Positions 34,816 through 61,027 of a stretch of 64,000 bases of DNA are shown here, in pieces (the first letter of the stretch is position 1; each line of letters opens with the position of its first letter). Below the pieces are notes generated by a model that was not told where the DNA came from, ran no database searches, and saw only the letters and a list, made by a program, of their open reading frames with translations. The translations under genes and the position numbers were made by a program. Source of the stretch: Quercus robur (taxonomy: Eukaryota; Streptophyta; Magnoliopsida; Fagales; Fagaceae); the NCBI RefSeq assembly GCF_932294415.1, contig NC_065537.1, positions 64,308,290 to 64,372,289 on the forward strand, written 5' to 3'.

Positions 34816-35397
34816 CAAGGTTTTCAGACCCGGACCGTTCATTGAACCGTAAAAAGGAGAGGTTCAATGTTTTTGAGGTCGAACTGAGGTCGAACTGTGA
34901 TGACATCATAATTAATTTAATAATTAATTAAAGCCTAAATATAGATATTAAATTTATAAAACTAGCAAAATTGACAATATATCTATATATGTGAGGGAAA
35001 TTTAATGATTTTCAAGCATATATTTAATAATTAAATAAAAAAGTTAATAAAATAAAATAATAACCATGAAAACATTAAAATTTATGATTAATTTTTGAAG
35101 TAAAGTTGAATATCTTTGAAGGATTTTAATTATAATTTTTTTATTCCTTGTAAGAGATGGATAATTTAATTAAGTAGAATAAAATTGTGTTAAGTTGTTT
35201 TTTAAACAAAAAAAAAAAAAAATTGCTAAGGGGTTGGACCGCACGGTTTTCACCGGTTTGTGCGGTCCAACCCCGATTTTAGGGGTTCACGAAATTAACA
35301 AAAAATCCAGTTTTTTAGGCTTAAAAAACCGGTTTTCATCCCGGTTCCTAGTTTTTACAGTCCGACCTCCCAGTCCGATTCGATTCTGAAAACCTTG
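34816..35397. mobile_element. hAT-type non-autonomous DNA transposon
   Basis: Perfect 13-bp TIRs CAAGGTTTTCAGA...TCTGAAAACCTTG are flanked by TATCTAAC (34808-34815) and TGTCTAAC (35398-35405), an 8-bp duplication with one mismatch. That length is diagnostic of hAT. The 582-bp body is non-coding. Inside, 35230-35274 is a hairpin with 15-bp perfect arms GGGGTTGGACCGCAC/GTGCGGTCCAACCCC. Confidence 0.85.
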
Positions 35398-35405
35398 TGT
35401 CTAAC

Positions 35406-36382
35406 GAGTTTGTAAGTTACAGAGTTATTTTGTTTATGAGCATGTGAAAAACTCTAATAGATTGAAAAGACCCTACAAAAATCTTCACATCATAAATCAA
35501 AAGACCATAAGGAGCTAGAGAGCTTCAACATGTAAAGAGAATTTGAGAGCTTTAACAGCAACTAAGGCTTCTTGGTTACACTCTTTGCAAACACTGTTCT
35601 ATTTACTGATGATTTTTTTGAAAATCCATTTGTTTTCCAGTATTTGGCTGTGATCTTAAAATGCTTAAAATTTCCTCTAAAACCATTTTAAGACATTTGA
35701 TTCGTACAGAAAATTAACATAGCTAATTTAACAAATCTAACATAATGAAGAGTAAATCCACAATACCAAACTTCTAACAAAGTATAATCTCACAAAATTT
35801 AACAAAAAATGGATAGAAAATACATAACACCAACAACAATCCAGCCCATATCCAGTTGATCACCCAAAAAAAAAAAAAAAAAAATCTCATAATAATTTCA
35901 ATATTTTCACACACTTTAACAACAAATACTTTTCCATATCTAAATGTCACTAGATCCGATCAATTAAACTAATCTCATCATTTCAACATGACACAAATAT
36001 GACTCATTAACATGAATTATCACCCCTTATTTATTTATTTATTTTTGCTGTTCATGGATATGGCTTGTACAAGTGCACAGATGCACTGGACACAAGCTTC
36101 ACCCATTGTTGATAATTTGATAGTTGAGAGATGTAAAATTTTAATTTTAAAAGTCTTTGTTAAAAACATGGTCATAGAAGATGCCAATTGAATTACAAAA
36201 CTTAGTTTTAGACACTTATATGTATTGTATCATATCTAGTACATAAATACATTAGACACAAGTTTCACCGGTTATTAAAAATTCGATAGTTGAGAGAGAG
36301 AGTTAAGATTTGAATCTTAAAAGTCCATAATGAAAACATGAACACCAAAAATACCAATTGAACTACAAAACTTGTAAACCAC

Positions 36383-36417
<35 letters not shown>

Positions 36418-36731
36418 TAGATTCCTCGTCTAAATAGTTCAGCACTCCCCATTCTTGTCCACAATTGGGCAGTTAAAGCCCAATAAATGGGCCGAGAAAA
36501 TTGTTACGCAGAGAGACCAATAAGGAAAGAGAAGCATCTCTTCTCTTCCGTCAGCATCTTCCCATAAATTGACTACCAGCTATAATTCACAACCCTTTTT
36601 TTTTTTTTTTTTGAAAAATTCAACTGGTAAATTTTTTAATGTTTTTTTTAGAATTAACTTTTTAATGTTTGAATAAAAAATTTAAATTTAATCTCATTTA
36701 CGCTAAAAATTAATTTAATATTTTATTCTAA
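35406..36731. other. AT-rich spacer with two tandem SINE-like units (minus)
   Basis: At about 36095-36210 and 36260-36380 the sequence GATAGTTGAGAGA...AATTGAACTACAAAACTT occurs twice. Read on the minus strand it has GTAGTTCAATTGG (A-box-like) and GATTCAAATCTTA (B-box-like), as in tRNA-derived SINEs. Poly-A runs sit near 35863-35884 and 36386-36414. No gene is present. Confidence 0.55.
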
Positions 36732-37932
36732 TCTATATATATATATATATATATAATCGAAACCTTTGAAACTCCTACAATTTTCCACATCATCATTTTA
36801 ATTTTAAAAAAATTTTAATTTTTAAAAGTAAATAGTGAGAGAGTCCTAACAGGAGTCTCTTATATATATATATATATATATATTTTTTATATATATATAA
36901 GAGACAAAATCTTTGAAAACTCTAAAGCAATCTTCTTTGTCCGTCTCCACTAAAAGAGAAAACCCTAAGCTTCAATTTCTTTGGTACGCTTGCTATTGTT
37001 TTTTCTCTTTTTTGTGAATTAGTTTTTTTTGCTTTTGTTTTGTATGAAGTAGTACTTTACAATATATAATATATATATATATATATATAGACAAGTATTG
37101 TAGTAAGTTTGCTAACTTTTTGTGTGGTTCAAAAATGTTATATTTTATATTATTTTAGATTCTATAACCTTAAGCTTTACCTTATGGAGACGTATGTACA
37201 AGTTTTCAATTCCTTTTGTGTGAATATTTTCTCACAGCTGTGGAGTAAAGTATATGCACCATATGTTATCTTATGTTTTCTCTTGTGGTGTCATACTTCT
37301 TTGTTTATTAATTAAAGATTATGTTGGAAGCCTATATTATTTGCACCTTCAAAGTGTTCAACAATGTTTAAACCATATTTTTCATCAATTAGGAAGAATT
37401 GGATAAAAAAAACTTAGAAAAACTTTCCATCCTTACTGAAATTGTCTCACAATAATGACTTTTTTTTTGTTTTGTTTTTATAATTTGTAGGTTCTGAATG
37501 TTTTGATTTTTAATTTTATTGTCTTTTGAAAGTTTGACCATTTAAATTTTTGGGTTCAATTTTTTGCAATATTTGAAACAGTTTAACAAATTTCAACTGT
37601 TATAACTATGAATTATTCTCTTGAAGGTAACCTATCTTTCTCTTATATTTCTCTATTTGGTAGTCATATATATTTTGTTTTATTTCAATAATTTCTAGGC
37701 AATATCAGTAAATTTTTTGATTTTTTTTCCCCTTTCGAACGTTTTAACATCAGAACTTTTTAGTTATTTTTTGTTCAATATCTAAATTTGGCTTATTCAT
37801 CAAATTGTATCTCAAAAAGATAGGAGCAATTCACGCAATAGTATAGTTTCATAATCAATTTAAAATTTTATAAAATTATTTTAGTCTATTATAAATAGGT
37901 AAGTTCCCGTACGTTGCACGGTTTCCGACTAG
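36732..37932 (+). mobile_element. Non-autonomous Helitron upstream of the malic enzyme gene
   Basis: The 5' end is A|TCTATATATAT at 36731/36732, followed by AATCGAAACCT and ACAATTTTCCACATC. The 3' end has a hairpin CCGTAC-gtt-GCACGG (37907-37921, one mismatch), a 7-nt spacer and CTAG|T (37929-37932). These are the canonical Helitron ends and insertion site (between A and T), without target duplication. The same termini occur at 3340-4100. No Rep/helicase frame remains. At 36959-36990 AAACCCTAAGCTTCAATTTC resembles a captured plant leader. It ends 351 bp before the next gene's ATG. Confidence 0.8.
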
Positions 37933-37969
37933 TGTTAAAAAATTATCATAAAAAATGTTCACCATAAGT

Positions 37970-38010
<41 letters not shown>

Positions 38011-38283
38011 ATATATTATTAACAGTGGGTGAACACTCCGCATTTGCCTAAAGTCAAAATCAACCAAAAAAAAGTCCCGACCCTACAAAAACACGGCCGC
38101 ATTCACTGCAGTGAACCAGTAACAGACTGAAAAATAAAACGTACATATCCACTTTGCAATCATTCCCTTTTTTTTTACTTCTTTCTGCTACTGAAAAAAC
38201 CAAACTAAAACTTTTCTTCTTTTCTTCTCTACCACTAGGGCACACACAGAATCTTCATCTTTCTCCACAGATTTCAAAAGAAA
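37933..38283 (+). promoter_or_regulatory. Promoter and 5' leader of the malic enzyme gene
   Basis: Between the Helitron and the ATG lies a poly-A run of about 33 bp (37978-38010), then moderately GC-rich DNA, then a pyrimidine-rich leader (CTTTTCTTCTTTTCTTCTCTACC at 38211-38233). No clear TATA box is seen in this short interval. The core promoter may be TATA-less or may lie partly inside the Helitron. Confidence 0.5.
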
Positions 38284-54767
<16,484 letters not shown>

Positions 54768-56993
54768 CCTCCTACCAAAGCCCCCCATACCCCATACCCT
54801 CACAAGAACTGAATAACAGCATTGTTGTATGTAATATTATTTTTTTTTTCTTAATTTATATGTAAATGGCAAAATGCTCCTTAATTATGTTTGGGATGCA
54901 TGCACGCAGTTCTTTAATTGTGTATCATTGAAGTAACCAAACCAAATGTACTGAAATACTTAACAAAGAAATCTTCATTTCCAAAACACTATGTTTGCGA
55001 TGGTGTGTTAGCTGGGAGCCTGGGTCGCGCAATGTACATGGAAGAACTGCATAGGATGATAACCGTTTAAACTGGAAGGCAAACTGTAAACGAATCCCTT
55101 CAAACAAGAAAAAGTGCAGGCTGAGCTCGTTGTCTACTTGGTTGCCAGTTACAAACAGGTTGGTAAGTCTCAGTCATCTTGTAAGAGATTCTGTCTAAGA
55201 AGATTTGACGGAACAAAGAGGGTTACCTTAATCTTGTTTTGTATGTTCACTGTTTTGTTTCCAGATGTTCTAAAATATTGTTCAATAAGTTAATAGATAA
55301 ATTTCATAATTTTCTTTCATTTTCTTTGTCTGAAAGTCAATATTCCCTTTCTATCCATTTGCTTTATTTAAATTTAAAATAACGAAGAATTAGTTATGGA
55401 AATTGATAAACTTTTTTGTAAGACAATACATTAAATGATTCTCTCTTAAAAGTTGGATTTTTTCAGAGGTGAACAAAGTAAAATAAGACTGGGAGAGTTT
55501 TTATTTTCTTGGTGAAGGGATTAGATTAATGGGTTAGAATAAATTTTTTTAAAAAAAAGTTAAAAAAAAACACGATTAATCTTATCATTTCGACCAAGAA
55601 ATAAAAAAGACATTGTAATTTGATGACAAAAAATTATTATAATTTTAAGAGAGAAGAAAAAGTTTTCAAAAGATTGTAGGTTGTCTCAAATGATAATAAT
55701 TTTTTGTCCTCAAATTTTAATGTCTTTTTTTAGGGCAAAATGAAGGAAAGGATGTCATCAAACTTTATAGGGATGAGGAAGAAAGCAGTGGAATATTTCC
55801 TTCATTTTGTTTGGATGATTATTAGGAAAGGAAAAAGGTTGAAACTAGGGGGAACTTTCCTTTCCCTTGTTTGCCAAAAGCCAATGGGGGAAATTTCTGT
55901 CTTGAGCTGGGTGTCTTATTCAATACTTCAAAGCTAAACATACGTGTGTTATATAAGGCTCTAGTTGTTTTGGTATGATATCTTTTTTTGTCGGAAAATG
56001 TTTTTAGCTGAATACTTTTTATTACTCAAGTTACATGTCTTTAGCTCGAGTTAAAGATTTTTAGGGAAAACTAATTGTTTTATAGGGTTTGATTGTGTTT
56101 CAGAAAATGTCCTAAAAAACATTTTTCATCGTTTCGTTTGTATGAAAAATTACAAATATATAAATATACACACACTATATTTTTATACAAATATTAGATA
56201 ACAATTTTAATTCACCATTTTGAAATATGGATACAAAACCACTAAAATTAACCTAAAAATAAGAACAACCATAATAAAATGGTCATTGAGGCCCATCTTA
56301 TTTCATTTTTTATCTCATTGTTTTTTTCGAAACTCGTTCTTCAGCTAAATGAGATTTGTGCAAATATGACGATTTCAACAAAGAGGTGAGGAAACAACTA
56401 ACAAGTAAGCTGAAATATGAAGATATGATCCATAACAAATTAAGCATAATTGCAAACTTTGCAAATTAGTACACATTAAGAAGGGTAAATATGTTGGTTG
56501 GTACATATTTCATAGATTGAGAGCTTGTTTGAAAGCTTGTTTCATAAATTCATAGGGTGCTTTGGTTATCATATTTTGGTCATAAATTCATTCGAAGGGC
56601 TATATTTTGGGTGCGTGAACTATAAAAATACTCCCAAGATTTGAGAGTATTTTTATTGTGTCTATAAAGCAATGGATATCATTTTTGTTTGTTCTTTGAT
56701 TTTATTTATTATAATGTATATTTCAAAAGTTTTACATTTCTCTTATTTATTTGCATTTTATTTTACCTTGTACTTTACCATCGTCTTAGAAATTTTTTTC
56801 CTACCAAAAAGAATCTCTAACCAAAACCTAAACAGAACATCCATGAAGAGACGTAAGCCCTTTTTACATAATTCCAAAGGCAAGATAGATGGGACAGATA
56901 CCCAGGTAGGTGGCCCCAGTACACAACTCCTCATGTAGATAGGGGAGAACAAGGGAATGCATTTGAAAGATGCACTTGTATCTGTAAGAGCAT
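54768..56993. other. 3' flank of the malic enzyme gene and AT-rich spacer
   Basis: The 3' untranslated region probably covers the first 100-250 bp. No canonical AATAAA is present, only AT-rich near-matches around 54830-54860. No further gene is seen. Open frames at 55740-55937 and 56672-56938 are short and unrecognised. Confidence 0.5.
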
Positions 56994-57009
56994 ATCTACT
57001 TGCTTCTTT

Positions 57010-57327
57010 TTTTTTTTTTTTTTTTTTGGGTCAACCATGGAAATTGCATTAAACTAAGAATTAGTTGGTTTGTTACATAGCAAGTTAGCTCTATCAAAAG
57101 CTATAATGCTTTCCATCACAGGTGGTGGATTCAAAAATACAACAAAAGAGGGTAAATTACTTGCACCCAATTTGGCCAACGCATCAGCATATTGATTGGC
57201 CTTCCTATAGACATGAGTTATTTGCTTGTTAGGTATCTCTCTCACTAGGTTCCTGCAATCAGTCAACAATGGTTCCGTTAACAGGTTGGTAGTAGTATTG
57301 TTCATAAGCAAGACATCGCTTAAGGCA
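57010..57327 (-). pseudogene. 5'-truncated LINE 3' end with RNase H remains, 16-bp TSD
   Basis: On the minus strand an open frame (57054-57311) contains LLTDCRNLVREIPNKQITHV and YRKANQYADALAKLGASNLP, then FVVFLNPPPV. This is the distal part of an RNase H domain (RVT_3 type) at the end of plant LINEs. A poly-A tail (poly-T on plus, 57008-57027) follows. ATCTACTTGCTTCTTT flanks it at 56994-57009 and 57328-57343. The intact frame suggests a fairly recent insertion, though the fragment has no start or catalytic core. Confidence 0.85.
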
Positions 57328-57531
57328 ATCTACTTGCTTCTTTACGAACATCATTGACATACACTAATATTGGCTGAAGGTTTAGGGGTTTGAGTAAGAT
57401 TGAGGTATGTGGAATTGATGTCCCTAACAACTCAGTAAATATGCCATGATATTCTTTTGACATTTTGATGTGATTATGCAATTTGATTTTTTTATTCTTA
57501 GTTGCATTGTGAGTTTTTTTTGTGTGGTATA

Positions 57532-57730
57532 GTGTGTGTTTGGATACAACTTATTTTGCTAAAAACTTAAAACTGAAAATTGAAAACAATTAAAAAAAAA
57601 AAATTACTGTTTATTACTATTTGGCACTATTCATTGACCTAAATATACTGTTCATGGCCAATGAACTGTGCATAACACGCTAGTTTAAAAAAAAAAAGCT
57701 TGAAACGCGGATGCGCAATACAAACAGACC
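57532..57730. mobile_element. MITE family with TTTGGATAC ends, copy 2
   Basis: Ends GTGTGTGTTTGGATAC and ACAAACAGACC, flanked by TATA on both sides (57528-57531 and 57731-57734). The interior shares AAACTTAAAACTGAAAA and CTGTTCATGG-type sequence with the element at 30527-30767. Confidence 0.6.
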
Positions 57731-57734
57731 TATA

Positions 57735-59033
57735 ATCCACAAATTTGTGATGGGAAAGGAAAGTATTACCCAGGTTTATAATTATACGATAGATTGATAA
57801 TTTAAATGGTAAGAATCGGTAATTGAAACAACGTAACTATTGTGAACTGAAAAATAACAAATAGTGCAGTCAATTCAAGATGATCAATCTCCTAAACTTG
57901 AGAAAGGAAATAGACATTTTTGGTTAATTTTCTAATTAATTCTCATTAATGTATTCAACGTACATAAATAGCTAAGGATGAGATAACCTTATCAACAAAT
58001 CATTAAAAAAAAGGAACTAATCCTATCCTAAAATATAAGAATTTATTTGAATACAAATAAATAACAATACTATTCTATCTAAGAATCCTTATTCTATCAC
58101 TTATCTAAATTCAAATAATTTATTTAGTACCCAAGTCATAACAGTAACACTATTTATAAAAAAACAAGATAGCAATTCTAGAAGAGGAGGCACAAGATTA
58201 AATCATAAAATTTATAATACTTATTATATTAAGTCGGTGCAAGCATGACGTATTAAATCTAACTTTTATTATTAAAACAAATAATTATGATATATAGCTT
58301 AAATAATATAAAGTAAATAATTTTTTTTTTTTAAACTTTTGAAATATTTTTTTATAGTATAATTTTGATTAGAGTAATGTTTTTGAACTTTTAATTAACT
58401 CCTAATAGAATTTAGGAATTAAATCTGAAACCAGTTAAAACTATAAGGAAACTATATAATTTATATAAATATTTAAAAAATAATATCTAGTGTAAGGAGA
58501 GTGTAGCTAAAGAGACTGTAATAACTTGCCACATAGAGAAGATAATCACTTAATAACCATGACTTCTATGGTGCAATATTTATTAGTATTTAGTATAATA
58601 TGTGATATAAATTGATTTATGGTCTTTTATTTCGGTGTGTGTGTGTGTTTTTTTTAATGGTCTTATCTCTTTCTTATTAATTTGTTGTGTTCTTTGAGTT
58701 TGTGAATCATTTCAAATTTTTTTTTTCATAATTTGATTTCTCTCTTTCTCTGATATTTTTCTTTAAGTCCAACGAACCGATTGATAAATTTGGTTATGAC
58801 TAACCTATTGGTCAACAAAAAGTCAAAGATCTATCTACCTGAATTGATCAAGTCAAGTAACGAGTTGACCTCAAATCTTTTTTTTTTTTTTTTTGTTTGT
58901 TTGTTTGTTTGTTTGTTTTTTTTTTTTTGTTGAGATACAGTTGACCTCAAATCTGATTTGTATCATTTCGTGATACAATTAACCAATAAATGAATTGTGG
59001 AAGAAGCGCTTGATAACATAGGATTTCAAATTT
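57735..59033. other. AT-rich spacer
   Basis: No gene is seen. It contains T-rich and (GTTT)n runs at about 58879-58929, and ends with the TTA duplicated by the neighbouring element. Confidence 0.5.
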
Positions 59034-59775
59034 AGGGTGCGTTTGAATCGGCTTCAAACGCATTCCAGAAATCAATTTCCGGAAAAGAGGGCGTTTGGCT
59101 GTCACGGAAAATATTATTTTCCGGAAAATATTTTCCGTTTGACCGAAATTTTCAGCTTTGACCACGGAAATGAATTTCTGCCTTCATTTTCACTTCAAAG
59201 GATTTCCGGAAAAAGAGAGAGAGAGAGAGAGAGAGCGCGCGCGCGCGAGAGGAGAAGACCAGTCCAAGCTCCAGTCCGCGCCGATCTCCAGTCCGAGCTC
59301 CAGTCCACGCGCGCGAGAGGATAAGAGCAGTTCGACGACGGTGATCGACGCTTCGCGAGATCGCGTCGGATCGAGATCGCGATCGACGGCGTGATCTCGC
59401 GAAGCGTCGTTCGCGAGATCGCGCCGGATCGAGATCGCGATCTCGCGAAGCGTCGACCGCGATCTCGTGAACGCGAGATCGCGACGTTGATCGCGATCTC
59501 ACCTTCGCGAGATCGCGCCGGCGAGATCGCGATCTCGCGAACGCGATCGCGCCGGCGAGATCGCCTTTGCGCCGGCGGGTTTTCTGGATGTGTTTTATGG
59601 GTTGTGTTTTCTGATTTGTGTTTTCCTTTCTTCTTTTCCAAACACTAGAAAATATTTTCCGGAAAATTTTTTGAAATGCAACCAAACACACAGAAATATT
59701 TTCCTTTTCCAGAAATTAGCATTTCCGGAAAATATGTATTTTCCGGAAAACGTTTTACGGCAACCAAACACAGCC
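59034..59775. mobile_element. Harbinger-type MITE with CpG/GATC palindromic core
   Basis: Flanked by TTA on both sides (59031-59033 and 59776-59778). The outer ends GGGTGCGTTTG and (inverse) GGCTGTGTTTG pair well. Subterminal TTTCCGGAAAA motifs recur on both sides in opposite orientation. The core (59215-59580) passes from (GA)n to (GC)n to a dense array of GCGAGATCGCG-type palindromes. Arg/Ser-rich open frames on both strands are a by-product of the repeats and are not taken as genes. Confidence 0.75.
59341..59573. repeat. GATC-centred palindrome cluster
   Basis: By hand count 19 GATC sites occur in about 233 bp, mostly inside CGCGATCTCGCG or CGAGATCGCG. The block CGACGCTTCGCGAGATCGCG (59347-59366) reappears inverted at about 59436-59455. 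CpG content is extreme compared with the AT-rich surroundings. Confidence 0.9.
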
Positions 59776-59778
59776 TTA

Positions 59779-60640
59779 TAGCATTTTGTTGATTTAAGTC
59801 TTAATTGCTATGTTTCTCAAAAAAGTCTTAATTGCTATTTTCCAAATTTTCCAATGAAGATATATATATATATATATTTTTTTTTTGGGTTAAATCCAAT
59901 GAAGATTTTTATGCTTTAAATTTTCTCTCCCTCAGTTATTAAATTTAGAAAAAAATTAATGTTAATGAAAAACGTTTTATTTATTTATTTATTTATTTTT
60001 ATAGAAGAAATGTAAATGAATAACCTTAACTCATAAGAAAAAGACAAAAAAGCTAAACACACATGGCGCTTAAAACACGGCCCTTTGTTGTTGAAATGTT
60101 TACTAAGAATTGCCATGGCTTCGGTCCTTCAGACCAACCTTCCCATAGATAACTCTCTCTCATCATATACGGCAACAATTCCAATTCCACCAATCCAATT
60201 TTGGACTCTTTTTAACTTTGGAGTTTGGACCTCAGCCGCCAAACCCCACAACGTCTCGAATCCAATTCATCCACCCAGTGGTCCCCACATCCCCCAAACA
60301 ACAAAAAGACCATTCAAATTTCAAATTTTCAAACCGCGTCCATTCAATTTAATTGCATTTTAAAATTAAAATCAAAATCCAAAAAGAGTAAGTAATAATT
60401 ACACAAAAATTTCCATAATTTTGTCATAACTTTACTACACGTGAATAATAAAAATAAAATAATAAATCTATTTAAGTTCATGATTTTACCGCTTATAAAT
60501 CTCTACTACTTAACAAAATTGTGATAAAATTTGTGACACCAATCCTACTCAAATCGAAAATGGAATAATTTTGGCAACCTCACAGTTTGTACGCACTATA
60601 CAGTGGACCCCACCAATCCCAACGGTGCACTGCACACCGC
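59779..60640. other. Distal upstream region of the dynamin-related gene
   Basis: AT-rich with (TA)n at about 59861-59877 and (TTTA)n at about 59980-59996. A more balanced segment at 60060-60360 has a 92-codon frame lacking an ATG start, so I do not call it a gene. A TATAAAT is at 60494-60500, about 530 bp before the ATG, and could be the core promoter. Confidence 0.4.
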
Positions 60641-61027
60641 CTGCACTATATCTATTCTCTCCCCCTGTTCAAAACTTTTGACTCTTGTTCTAAAACTTTT
60701 AAAACCATCCAGAAACCGTTCGGCAAATTCAAAAAAATATCTCTCTTTTCTATTTTTAATTTTTTTTTTATTCCTTTTAAACCCTCTGTTAGCGTTAGCT
60801 TCTATTCCAAGTCAAAATATTATCATATATTTTTCTTTTGTTGCTTGCTGCTTCTTGCTTTTGCTTCTTCTTCTTCTTCTTCTTGTCTTTCTTAGTTTGA
60901 ACTAGTACGAGTCTAGGGTTTCGATATTTTCGGAGAGACTGTGAGAAATTTACGAGCTTTTTGTGTTCTCTAGTTTGGATTTTTGTTTTTCTTGCTGTGA
61001 AAAAAGAAAAAAAAGAGTTGAAAGGAT
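60641..61027 (+). promoter_or_regulatory. Pyrimidine-rich leader of the dynamin-related gene
   Basis: CT-rich runs (TATTCTCTCCCCCTG, TTGCTTCTTCTTCTTCTTC) and CTAGGGTTTCG are typical of plant 5' leaders. A TATA-like CACTATATCTA is at about 60645. The exact transcription start is unknown and an intron within the leader cannot be excluded. Confidence 0.45.

Noticed and set aside
59152..59691. Arg/Ser-rich open frames on both strands across the GATC-rich MITE core
   Set aside because: Several frames are open at once on both strands because the repeats lack stop codons. The translations are pure repeat composition with no domain.
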